Origin: UBA4421 sp002704225
GTDB taxonomy: Bacteria > Pseudomonadota > Gammaproteobacteria > Pseudomonadales > Azotimanducaceae
Direction of reading: 5' to 3'
Assembly: GCA_902556425.1 (NCBI GenBank)
Contig: CACDWG010000015.1
Span: 1 to 59,491 of the forward strand
Length of the DNA stretch: 59,491 nucleotides
The position numbers were made by a program, and so were the translations under genes. Positions 45,862-53,982 of this stretch are shown piece after piece. A model generated the notes under the pieces. That model worked only from the letters and a program-made list of their open reading frames with translations. It was not told the origin of the DNA and did no database searches. How positions within the stretch are numbered: position 1 is the stretch's first letter; each line of letters starts with the position of its first letter.

Positions 45862-47385
45862 GTGGCCCCAAACATCCTAGCCAATCTGCCAATCCATATA
45901 TGGGGCCTTGCGCTTTGCATCTACGTCGCACTTTTACCTTTGCCAACGCACGCAGAGAATTTGCTGGTAGGGTTCGCACAGCATTCCATCACCCCCGAGA
46001 TTGTTGACACCTGGGAGGACGTCAATAATGACGCTCGATTTGATCTTGAAATAGATACTTGGAGCGACGTTAACGGAAACGGCAAGTTTGACCCAGTGTG
46101 GATAGCCGGTTTCCAAAAAAGCCGAGCTGCTCAGGGGATTAAAGACGATCTCATGGCAGTAGCTGTCGTCATAGACGACGGCGAGAGCCGAATAGCTATT
46201 GTGGCTCTCGACACCATCGGCTTGATGAGAAAATTCGTGCTGGACGTTCGCAAATCCGTTCCCGCCTCTTGGGGCATCGACTATTTGTTAGTTCATGCCA
46301 CCCATAATCATGAGGGTCCGGATACGCAGGGTCTGTGGGGCCCAGGTTTATTTACCAGTGGTGTCGACGCCGCCTACATCATGAAAATAAAGCAGTCAAT
46401 TCTAGCAGCCGTAGAATCTGCAATAGGTAATTTAGAACCAGCGGAGATGTCTAGCGCTAGGATTAGCACGGACGCCGGTACCCCGATCAAGGATAAACGC
46501 AAGCCCCTTGTTATCGATGAGGATATTCGCGCGATGCTGTTTCGCCGGCCAGACGGTTCGGTTATTGGCACATTAGTCAATTTTGGCATTCACGTAGAGC
46601 TTGAGTGGGATAAAAACCTGTTACTAACCTCGGATATTGCGGGATATCTGAGACGAGGCGTAAGCCAAGGAATCTACTACGATCAGAAGTTGCGCATGCC
46701 CGGCCTTGGCGGTACTACCATGTGGCTGACGGGAAACATCGGCGGATTAATGACCTCTGGCCCTAGCGATTCGGTCTACGACGTATTTTTGCGCGAAGAC
46801 ATTACCTCTGCAGGACGCCAAAAAGCGCGAGCATTTGGATATGGTTTAGCTCGCAGCATAATCAAAGCTGCAAACCAGGGCGATTTCACGCCCTCACCAA
46901 CCCACCAGCTGAGCGTAAGAGCTAATGAAATTGAGCTTGGCATCGATAACTTTATGTTATCTCTTGCCACCTTAATGGGGGTTGTGGACAGCGATCCTAC
47001 TTTGCACTTGACCCCGCCCTTTGTCCGCTATCTGAGCGAGGTTGCTTTTATCCAGTTAGGCGACACAACAATCACCGCTATTCCGGGCGAACTGTACCCT
47101 GAGATCGCCGTCGGCGGCATTGAAAACCCTGAAGGCGCAGACTACTCAATTCCTCCCCAAGAAGTCCCAAGCCTGCGCAGTCAATTACCGGGCAAAGTGA
47201 ATTTAATGGTGAATCTGGCGAATGACGCTATCGGCTACATAATTCCAAAAAGCGAGTGGGACGGCGCCGCTCCATGGATTTACGGCGAGGAAGATGAGAC
47301 CTACGGCGAAATCGTATCGTTAGGACCAGAAACCGCGCCTATTATCCATAAAGCTGTTATTGACCTATTGGACAACGACCCGTAA
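45862..47385 (+). CDS. Neutral/alkaline ceramidase-like enzyme (N-terminal domain family)
   Basis: 507 residues with a signal peptide (cleavage near PTHA, about residue 31), so exported. The catalytic domain of neutral ceramidases is seen in LLVHATHNHEGPDTQGLWG (zinc His motif, about 130-149), an NFGIHVELEWD segment and AIPGELYPEIAVGG (zinc Glu). Neutral ceramidases cleave the amide of ceramides. It lacks the C-terminal Ig-like domain of the 670-residue Pseudomonas enzyme. Two tandem 16-residue units near 48-79 (DTWEDVNNDARFD, DTWSDVNGNGKFD) look like calcium-binding loops inserted near the N-terminus. GTG start at 45862 with only a weak ribosome site. The substrate here may differ from ceramide. 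Confidence 0.8.
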   Translation: MAPNILANLPIHIWGLALCIYVALLPLPTHAENLLVGFAQHSITPEIVDTWEDVNNDARFDLEIDTWSDVNGNGKFDPVWIAGFQKSRAAQGIKDDLMAVAVVIDDGESRIAIVALDTIGLMRKFVLDVRKSVPASWGIDYLLVHATHNHEGPDTQGLWGPGLFTSGVDAAYIMKIKQSILAAVESAIGNLEPAEMSSARISTDAGTPIKDKRKPLVIDEDIRAMLFRRPDGSVIGTLVNFGIHVELEWDKNLLLTSDIAGYLRRGVSQGIYYDQKLRMPGLGGTTMWLTGNIGGLMTSGPSDSVYDVFLREDITSAGRQKARAFGYGLARSIIKAANQGDFTPSPTHQLSVRANEIELGIDNFMLSLATLMGVVDSDPTLHLTPPFVRYLSEVAFIQLGDTTITAIPGELYPEIAVGGIENPEGADYSIPPQEVPSLRSQLPGKVNLMVNLANDAIGYIIPKSEWDGAAPWIYGEEDETYGEIVSLGPETAPIIHKAVIDLLDNDP

Positions 47386-47502
47386 GCACCAAAACAGATC
47401 GCTCGCCAAGTGGTGGCCGCATGAACCCATAAAAAATTCAATAAAATCAATTACTTAAAATTGCGTCCTGCTGAAGCTTGCTGTTAAAAGCCGTATTAAG
47501 CC

Positions 47503-47529
47503 GTAAAAGTGTCCACCGAATGTCCACGC
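47503..47529 (+). repeat. Left copy of a 27-bp direct repeat (possible att site)
   Basis: Matches 52054-52080 at 26 of 27 positions, same orientation. Each copy has TGTCCAC twice, 11 bases apart, and starts with GTAAAAG. Together the copies bracket 4.5 kb holding three unfamiliar genes. Confidence 0.85.
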
Positions 47530-47582
47530 TTTACTAAAACATTCAGTGTCGAAGATATCGCCATCTTTTTAGCGCCCACGTG

Positions 47583-48269
47583 ATGACGGCAAATCTGGGA
47601 ACGTTGAGGCGGGAAAATCTGCTAGCTCGGTTGATTGAAAAACAAATTGAAAAATCAAATCCCATGAACCAACCTAACGCGCATTGTGTTTTCGACAGTT
47701 CAGGAGTTCTTGCGTTGGAAAACCCGCAAATTTTGTTGGCCTGGTTCGGCCTCGCTGTATTCATCATCGTCTTCATTATGGGAATATCAAACAAGGTAAT
47801 CATCTTCGACGACCTTACCGACTTTTTCATTTCCTGCGGCCCGGTCTATTTAACGGTCACAGGCTTCATCATCTTTAGCACCTTGGACGTGCCAGCGCTC
47901 AGCAGTACGTTAGACTCAATGACCGACGTCATCGATATTATTTCATACGACCAAAGCACTTTGATCACAAGTCTTGCTTTGGGCATCGCTATATCGGCTT
48001 GCCTTTTCATATCGCTGAGAGCCTCGATTAGCAACAACGGTTTGCTTGTCGGCTTGGTGATTTTTCTCTTCAAATTCTCCAGTTCTGCGATCTTATCTAT
48101 TTTAGTAATCGCCAAGTTTAAAGACCTTCTCAGCCAAAAATCGACTTTCGCTACACGCTTTGCAGCTACGGTTTTGCTCGGCATCTTCGCGTGGATAATT
48201 AACGCACTCGTTAATGGGGACGAAGTCCGCGCTCGCAACCCTAGCCCCAGCGATCCATTGAAGGGTTAG
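47583..48269 (+). CDS. Polytopic membrane protein, unknown function
   Basis: About 228 residues from ATG at 47583; ATG at 47664 (28 residues shorter) is equally possible and neither has a clear ribosome site. Five hydrophobic segments: about 52-68 (LLAWFGLAVFIIVFIMG), 83-100 (FFISCGPVYLTVTGFIIF), 128-147, 153-174 and 193-210. The N-terminus is charged and cytoplasm-like. No family recognised. It is convergent with the TM2/SH3 gene, 16 bases apart, inside the repeat-bounded island. Confidence 0.6.
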   Translation: MTANLGTLRRENLLARLIEKQIEKSNPMNQPNAHCVFDSSGVLALENPQILLAWFGLAVFIIVFIMGISNKVIIFDDLTDFFISCGPVYLTVTGFIIFSTLDVPALSSTLDSMTDVIDIISYDQSTLITSLALGIAISACLFISLRASISNNGLLVGLVIFLFKFSSSAILSILVIAKFKDLLSQKSTFATRFAATVLLGIFAWIINALVNGDEVRARNPSPSDPLKG

Positions 48270-48285
48270 GAGCCTAACTCTGAGA

Positions 48286-50157
48286 TCAAATGTAGATTTT
48301 TTTCGACCTTTTAGAGGGCATTACCAAGGGTGAACGTGCTACTAGCAAGAAGAAATCAAAGATCCATAAAAAAACAAGCGCAATAAAAACCTCCAAACTA
48401 CTGAAAAAATTCATTGCTGGACTAGTGTCAGACGTATCAATGGTAATCAGGTCTTTATAGATATAGCCCTGCAACAAGCCCAACTGTCGGCGCGCCCCCC
48501 AAATCTCATTAGCTAAGTTGTCTAGTCCAACCATCCAAAACTGTTTGACACCTTCGTCCGGCCGAGCATTGTAAAATAGCGATCGAACCTCTCTCACTTC
48601 GTACCAATCCCCCCCATTTACTTGTCTCACGACCTGGAATGAGGGCCGTTGAGAGACTTTAAGACTAGCTTTTATCCTAGTATTCGTGGAGGGCCCCTCC
48701 CTTAGATTTGCGTTCCTCTTTAACAATACGATTTGATCGAAATGAGTTCCTTTTTCAACTCTCTCTGCGCCAATAAAAAAACCAGATTCTCCAATCTTTG
48801 GGCCGCCGGACAAGAGTAAAAATGCAAAGGCAAGCAACATTAATCCGCCGCTGAATTTACGCCCTGCGTAAAAACGGTGTGCCCCACAAAAGCCGAGAAA
48901 AAACCAGCGAACGAACTGCCCTGCCCGTAAAGAGGAATAGGACTCAATGATCATGCCTTTCATCCGTCCAAGGCCATGAGATTGAAATTCTTCGCCAGGA
49001 CCGTCTGCGGTGTTTAATTCCCCCGCAGAAATGAGACCAGGCATCCATTGCTGCTCGATCTTTTTAATATTTTCAATTGATTCCGCTTTCCTCTTGGCCA
49101 TGCCGATGTACAAATCGTCTCGCCTCAGGGCCGTCAAGTCTGCTCCCGCCAGCGACTCGATTGCGAATTCCTCAAAATCTAGATAATCATCGTATTCCAG
49201 CGATTTGCTTTCCCAAATTTCCTGTAAGGCGTGTTTTGTTTTGTCGAAGTCAACTTTCGTTTTCACGCATTTCAAAAATTCGGGATCATCAGGTATTGCG
49301 TCCTCGCTTGTGCGCCGATCTTCAAGGTATTTCAGAAGGCCATCAGCTTCTTCCTGTCTAATCCTCCCCTCGACAACTGCGGTTACCAAAAAATCTACAC
49401 GCTTTTTTCTAGCCCTTAACTCAGGCAAACCGTATTTCTCTTGAAACTCATCTAGAGGAAGGCTGGGCCAAGTTTTGGCTTTCAGGTCTTCGTAGTCGTC
49501 GACGAGAATTTCATCATTAGTGAGCAAATCCGCCAAAAAGTCTTCGAGAACCTTGTGGTTTCTCAAATGCTCTATCTGCGCAAGCGTTGAAACTTGCTCA
49601 ACAGCAATTTCGGTTTCAGTCAAATCACTCAAAAAGCGCTCAAATCGATCGGGCATGATTTCCTGCCTGAATTGCTCAAGCGCACCCCGGATGCGCAAAC
49701 TGCGCAAACGCGGCAAAACAAGATCTCTCTCCAACGCAGCGGGGCTCAAATCCGCATCGATTGCAATCTCGGCCAGTTCTTCAGCGAAGGCGATATCAAA
49801 GTCGTGCTTCTCGCAAAGTAACTTTGCTCGATTAACCATCTGAGCAAGTTTTTTATCCGCCTTTGCTTGCTCCTTCAGCATGAGTGCGTGTGCTCGTGCT
49901 TCAGCAAGCCTTAATTTTTCCGCATCTCTTCGCCTTTTCTCTTCTTCACGCGCAGCCCTGCGCCTCGAGGCTTCTCTTTCTCTTAAGCGCGCATTTGCAG
50001 CACTTTGCTCTGCCCTAGCAGCTTTTTTTGCATTTGCGGCCTTGGCTCTCGCTTTTTGTTTAGCGCTTCGCTGCGAGGCCGCAACGACATTATTTAGAAA
50101 CACCTCGCCCGCTTTTCCCCTATTAGAGGCTGCGAAAAAACTTCTTGATCTCGCCAT
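48286..50157 (-). CDS. Coiled-coil protein with split TM2 domain and SH3-like domain
   Basis: 623 residues. About 30-110: Lys/Arg/Ala/Glu-rich coiled coil. About 110-400: acidic helical region with no named domain. About 406-449: first half of a TM2 domain (FFLGFCGAHRFYAGRKFSGG, then a hydrophobic helix). About 477-520: a bacterial SH3-like stretch (NANLREGPSTNTRIK, GGDWYEVREV). About 582-605: a last membrane helix (FIALVFLWIFDFFLLVA) that resembles the second TM2 helix. The tail is basic. So the SH3-like part sits between two membrane helices, probably outside the cytoplasm. Start ATG at 50157, 14 bases after the TerB-like gene, so an operon. The function is unknown. Confidence 0.75.
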   Translation of the reverse strand: MARSRSFFAASNRGKAGEVFLNNVVAASQRSAKQKARAKAANAKKAARAEQSAANARLREREASRRRAAREEEKRRRDAEKLRLAEARAHALMLKEQAKADKKLAQMVNRAKLLCEKHDFDIAFAEELAEIAIDADLSPAALERDLVLPRLRSLRIRGALEQFRQEIMPDRFERFLSDLTETEIAVEQVSTLAQIEHLRNHKVLEDFLADLLTNDEILVDDYEDLKAKTWPSLPLDEFQEKYGLPELRARKKRVDFLVTAVVEGRIRQEEADGLLKYLEDRRTSEDAIPDDPEFLKCVKTKVDFDKTKHALQEIWESKSLEYDDYLDFEEFAIESLAGADLTALRRDDLYIGMAKRKAESIENIKKIEQQWMPGLISAGELNTADGPGEEFQSHGLGRMKGMIIESYSSLRAGQFVRWFFLGFCGAHRFYAGRKFSGGLMLLAFAFLLLSGGPKIGESGFFIGAERVEKGTHFDQIVLLKRNANLREGPSTNTRIKASLKVSQRPSFQVVRQVNGGDWYEVREVRSLFYNARPDEGVKQFWMVGLDNLANEIWGARRQLGLLQGYIYKDLITIDTSDTSPAMNFFSSLEVFIALVFLWIFDFFLLVARSPLVMPSKRSKKIYI

Positions 50158-50171
50158 ACGTCGTTACCCTG

Positions 50172-51530
50172 CTAAATCAGTTGAGCCTCACCTTCTGGGT
50201 TGAAAACAAAGGTGGCAGAGACATATTCTGGCACGCTGTCAAACCATCCCTTTACTACCCCAATCTGCTCTCGACGCACGCCCTGAACTGTTCGATCATC
50301 CTCCGATAACTCATCGACGCATGCCTCGTAATAATCGGTAGGATAGGTTGGCTCCTCAAATTCATGCTCTGCAAAAACGTGGCTCTTCAACAACATTCCG
50401 TTGTCCTTTTGAAAGGTAGTAAATAAAAAAGCAGGTGCGATGCGGTTACCCGCCTCCTTCAGACAAAAAGCTAATCTGTCTTGGGGCGCTGGATTTGCTT
50501 CCTCATAATCGGGTCGAGTAAGTGCCATGAGCGCGTAGTTTAGTATTGCTACCTCTACCTGAACGCCATTAGGGTTAGTAAAAGAGTTCCCGTCCGGATC
50601 GTTGTAAAGCTGAAAAGTAGGGACCGCGTAATCGAGATGCTCATTGCTGATTTCAACTGCGAAAACATTCATGCTGTCTGAAGATGCATCACCGAAAGGG
50701 CCAATTACAACTCGGGTTCCGTGCACACCTTTTTTAAGCTCTTCGACCCTTCCTCGTGCCTCAATGGAAGAAACCTCAGCAACATCCAAAGGGTAATAAA
50801 CGTTAGGATTTTGATCCGAAGAATTGCCTACAATGAGCGTTCTTTTTTTTTCGTAACCGCTAAGACCGTTTGCAATGAAACACTGCGCCGGATCAAATAG
50901 TGATTCCATGACAGTTTCGGGAGGAGTCTTACTTGAGACTAAACCTGAGACGTCAAAAAGCCCCTCTGGCATCTCTTGCTCTAATGCTCTCAGCACCCTT
51001 CTCTCCCCATCGAGTAACCTACCGTCACAGAGAGCAAGCCCAACAAATCCTTCAGTAATGTTTTTAAAAACACGTCGTCTAAAGAGATCAGCTTGATTTT
51101 TTTCATATTTCGATAGGGTCTCCACTACAATTGAATCTAGTCTCTCCAAAATTGCCTTAAGCGAGTCGCTCACACTCCTCCAACCAACCCCTCCTTTACC
51201 AGCGCTAAGCGAAGGATATGACTCTTCAATAACCTCGATAGACCGCGCCACTTTGAACCTCGCGAAGAAATTAAAATCGTAATCCAATTCGACATTCTTA
51301 TCGGAAATCAGCCGTAGGATCCGGATCAAAAATAGGCGCTCGTCCGCGCAGATACTACCGTCTGTCCAGAATGCGAAAAGACAGAGCGCCATAAAGTAGT
51401 CATCTACGAATTCATTTGATGCTTCGTTTTCCATATATCCATTTCCCAAAGCAATGCTTGCGTCACGATTAAAATTACGTCTTGGCAGGTCGTAAAATAA
51501 GAACTTCGCTTTCCCCAAGCGCGCCAGCAT
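50172..51530 (-). CDS. TerB-like protein, unknown function
   Basis: 452 residues from ATG at 51530, which has AAGGG five bases upstream (the frame runs eight codons further to a TTG). Two helical stretches carry the TerB-type pattern of hydrophobic helix, DG, then Glu: residues about 41-77 (CLFAFWTDGSICADERLFLI) and about 150-185 (GFVGLALCDGRLLDGERRVL). The C-terminal half is a separate, soluble, acidic domain with NPNVYYPLDVAEVSS and NGVQVEVAILNYALMAL, unidentified. TerB domains occur in tellurite-resistance and general stress systems; the role here is inference from weak similarity. First gene of the two-gene operon with the TM2/SH3 gene. Confidence 0.65.
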   Translation of the reverse strand: MLARLGKAKFLFYDLPRRNFNRDASIALGNGYMENEASNEFVDDYFMALCLFAFWTDGSICADERLFLIRILRLISDKNVELDYDFNFFARFKVARSIEVIEESYPSLSAGKGGVGWRSVSDSLKAILERLDSIVVETLSKYEKNQADLFRRRVFKNITEGFVGLALCDGRLLDGERRVLRALEQEMPEGLFDVSGLVSSKTPPETVMESLFDPAQCFIANGLSGYEKKRTLIVGNSSDQNPNVYYPLDVAEVSSIEARGRVEELKKGVHGTRVVIGPFGDASSDSMNVFAVEISNEHLDYAVPTFQLYNDPDGNSFTNPNGVQVEVAILNYALMALTRPDYEEANPAPQDRLAFCLKEAGNRIAPAFLFTTFQKDNGMLLKSHVFAEHEFEEPTYPTDYYEACVDELSEDDRTVQGVRREQIGVVKGWFDSVPEYVSATFVFNPEGEAQLI

Positions 51531-52124
51531 TACCGCCCTTAGATTGTCTCGCAAAGACAGAATCGTTCCGGTCTTCTTTTATCTTATCGCAAGCTCCATT
51601 TTGTGTAATCAGGCGCTAGTTTGGATGTGAGCCACTTTTCGCTGTGAATACACGGCGTAGTTCGATTTGCATTTCTTGATCGCTTGCGAAACGCGCTTGA
51701 GTCCAACCACCTTTTCTCTCACTTCGTTGGATGATTGCTAAGCGGTCTTTTGGCTAACAAGGCCGAACTGTTTTCCACTTTTTCTTCTCGACACTAAAGC
51801 GAAAAGAATTTTCAGGCGACATTCGTCCTGATATTTGGAGCATCGACCCGTGCTGCGCGCTTATCGGCTACTTTAGCTTATTCCGCCGCGTAAAATTCTC
51901 GTTGGTCACGCCTGCGGGATCTCCGCAACAAGTGCGTAACATGGGGAGTAGACTGAAGATTTCAAAGCACTTAATGGCACTTTCGACGACCACCACGCGA
52001 TTTATTGACGCTGATGCTGACGCGGAACAAGCCGCCATCTGGGCCACCGTTAAGTAAAAGTGTCCACGGAATGTCCACGCGACTGATCTGGCAACAAAAA
52101 TATCAATCAAATCAGCAAGTTGAA
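51531..52124. other. Gene-free stretch at the right end of the putative island
   Basis: About 590 bases without an intact gene. Near 51890-51935 a plus-strand frame reads KILVGHACGISATSA before a stop, similar to the conserved His box of tyrosine recombinases (GHASG.S.T), and a nearby frame (51974-52054) ends DADAEQAAIWATVK just at the direct repeat. These may be remnants of a lost integrase gene, but the similarity is short. The right repeat copy is at 52054-52080. Confidence 0.35.
52054..52080 (+). repeat. Right copy of a 27-bp direct repeat (possible att site)
   Basis: Same sequence and orientation as 47503-47529 with one mismatch (C to G). It lies 45 bases from the 3' end of tRNA-His, a place where integrating elements commonly attach. 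Confidence 0.85.
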
Positions 52125-52201
52125 TGGGGTGGACGATGGGGCTTGAACCCACGACCGCCGGCATCACAAGCCGGAGCTCTACCAACTGAGCTACGCCCAC
52201 C
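52125..52201 (-). tRNA. tRNA-His (GTG)
   Basis: 77 bases including the encoded CCA (52127-52125) and the extra 5' G (52201) typical of tRNA-His. Acceptor stem GTGGGCG/CGTCCAC (one wobble), D arm GCTCAGTTGGTAGAGC, anticodon GTG at 52167-52165 and T arm GTGGGTTCAAGCCCC are all present. Confidence 0.97.
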
Positions 52202-52291
52202 ATTCGAGCGCGCAAGTATAGGACGGTCATCGCATAGACGCTAGGTCTTTGATTGATTCATCGGAAAATACCCATAACGCCCTGAGTTCAT

Positions 52292-52368
52292 TGGCGCGCC
52301 CGGCAGGACTCGAACCTGCAACCCTCGGCTTAGAAGGCCGATGCTCTATCCAGTTGAGCTACGGGCGC
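52292..52368 (-). tRNA. tRNA-Arg (TCT)
   Basis: 77 bases with encoded CCA. Acceptor stem starts GCGCCCG, D arm GCTCAACTGGATAGAGC, anticodon TCT at 52334-52332 within CTTCTAA, T arm GCAGGTTCGAGTCCTGC. It lies 90 bases upstream of tRNA-His on the same strand, so probably one transcript. Confidence 0.97.
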
Positions 52369-52468
52369 GTTATGCTGAACCAGTGTTCTAAAGTGACTTT
52401 TCCGATGGGAAACCATCCATTGCTTCTTTAGGGCGCAATTGGCAAACCGAATTGCTCCTACAACACAT

Positions 52469-52513
52469 AAAAACGGGCAATGATCGCTCTTTTAAAAAAC
52501 AGCCTCTTGCCCG
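52469..52513 (-). terminator. Possible terminator after the selenoprotein gene
   Basis: CGGGCAA (minus strand 52513-52507) pairs with TTGCCCG (52480-52474), followed by five T. The loop is long (26 bases), so it may be weak. It lies about 146 bases after the stop codon of the minus-strand gene. The rest of 52369-52658 shows nothing else. Confidence 0.45.
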
Positions 52514-52658
52514 CTTCTCTATCTTAACGTATTTCGATCGATAGTGGTCGTTCTATGCCCGCCCAATGCCTCTCGCCTTGGTGCTCAGGACTCAACCTTC
52601 AGCCAATAGACGGTTGATCCTAGACTGCTTGGGTGCGCCTTGTTGCCGGGAATGGGCA

Positions 52659-53804
52659 TCAATTCGCCCGAAGCTCAACCTGTTGATCCATGTCCTGGAT
52701 CGTGCGCCTAAGTTTAAACATGATCCATACGAACCAACTCGCAAAAGCCCCGCCAACCCACCCCATTGGCAGCGCTACGATGGCAACGGTCCAGAACAAC
52801 AAGAACAGCAGCCAACGCGAGAAAGCCTTTTTAAATCGAGCGGGGATAGATTTCATACCCGGTGCATACATGAAAGATTTGGGCTTAACAAACCAGCCGT
52901 TCGCAATGATTGCCGCAAAGAATAGAATTCTTGGCGGCGGCCGCTGATCGACCACCGGGTTATCATCATGGAAAGCATCGTTCGCAGCGTCTCCAGCAGC
53001 AATCATCCGCTCTATGCTCTCCCATACATGGTCGGGCGTTGGCCGCATCGCAGTACCGTTTAGATTCTCGCTCGACGGTACCGAACGCCAACGATAGAGA
53101 ACCCTCCCCTCCTTGGTTAAAGCTAAAACGCCGGGCTGAAAAAAACCTTTAGGGTGCTCAATCTCCCAATCTGCTCCGCTTTGCAAGAACTCAAGACTGC
53201 CTCTGTTCGCATAAAGAGTCAGCCAGCCCTGCGCACTGCAGGCCTTGGAAATCTCCTGATGCGGATCGCCAATGTTTTCAAAATTAAGCTCCCAGTGTTC
53301 ATGCGCCTGATCCGCCAAACGCTGCGGTTCGCTGGTAACCGCATACACCTCACCGCCAGCTGCTCGAATTTTATCGACAACTCCCTTCTCGACGTAGCCC
53401 CGTAACTCGGCGCGACAGGGAGGTCACCAGAAGCCTCGGTAAAAGAGCAAAACGACAAACGCATGTTGCATCAACGCATTGTCTAACCAATCAAGTCGTG
53501 CGCCTGGAGGTGGGTCGAGGTCTGCCTGCGGCTTATCACTCGGTTGACCGAAGGTGCGTCCCGCAAATTCCACAGACCAAGCATCGGGAGTACCTGTCAC
53601 GCAAAACGAGTGTTGCTCGCATCGATCACCACCGCATAGTATCAGCTGCAGTTCATCCGACCCGCTCAGAGCTTCGTCTGCATCGAGAATGCCCGTCGCT
53701 TTGAACGCTTCACCGTCTGATTCAGGGACTGAATTAAACCAAGCCACCGCTGCCTCAACGCGAGGAGCTAATTCTTCTGGGATCGTCTCACTAACTTGTC
53801 GCAC
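52659..53804 (-). CDS. Putative selenoprotein: membrane-anchored peroxiredoxin/thioredoxin-like protein (UxxC)
   Basis: One 381-residue protein read through an in-frame TGA at 53426-53424. Residues 1-126 end HAFVVLLFYRGFW; then TGA; then PPCRAELRGY and on to the stop at 52659. The FYRG-W-C-x-x-C motif is the redox centre of AhpC/TSA peroxiredoxin-like proteins, so the TGA replaces its first Cys, giving Sec127-Pro-Pro-Cys130. About 1-100 is an unidentified N-terminal domain; about 100-290 is thioredoxin-like (EVYAVTSEPQRLADQA); about 325-365 has two membrane helices (WLLFLLFWTVAIVAL, FASWFVWIM). Start GTG at 53804 with GGTGG five bases upstream. A hairpin follows the TGA. Ordinary calling would give two fragments (53424-53804 and 52659-53348). 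A nonsense mutation is the alternative. Confidence 0.82.
53381..53422 (-). promoter_or_regulatory. Putative bacterial SECIS element
   Basis: Starting two bases after the TGA, CTCCCT (53422-53417) pairs with AGGGAG (53386-53381). Inside, short helices TCG/CGA (53415-53413 with 53391-53389) and GCC/GGC (53411-53409 with 53399-53397) close a nine-base apical loop beginning with G (53408-53400). The loop starts 16 bases after the TGA, at the lower edge of the described bacterial SECIS range. The upper stem is short, so folding is plausible but unproven. Confidence 0.5.
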
Positions 53805-53982
53805 TTATTCCACCTTTGAACTGATTGAACACTCAAGCTATCCAATAGCCTTACGTCAGCACTAGCCAACACTTTCTCTCCGTATTCGAGTCTGCGTTTC
53901 TGAAGCAACTGCTGCGTTGACTGGAATTCGACCCACAAACCGAGCTTTCTGGGCGCGAACAAACTCTACCTCTAGGGAGTAA

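Noticed and set aside
51868..52230. 120-codon minus-strand frame across tRNA-His
   Set aside because: It is read through the tRNA gene and the direct repeat and has no protein-like composition.
52659..53348. A separate 229-residue gene starting at a GTG inside the thioredoxin-like fold
   Set aside because: It would start after the redox centre, without a ribosome site, and lacks the first part of the fold.
53424..53804. A separate 126-residue gene ending at the TGA
   Set aside because: It ends in the middle of a conserved redox motif, and the next frame continues that motif immediately; one gene with Sec explains both.
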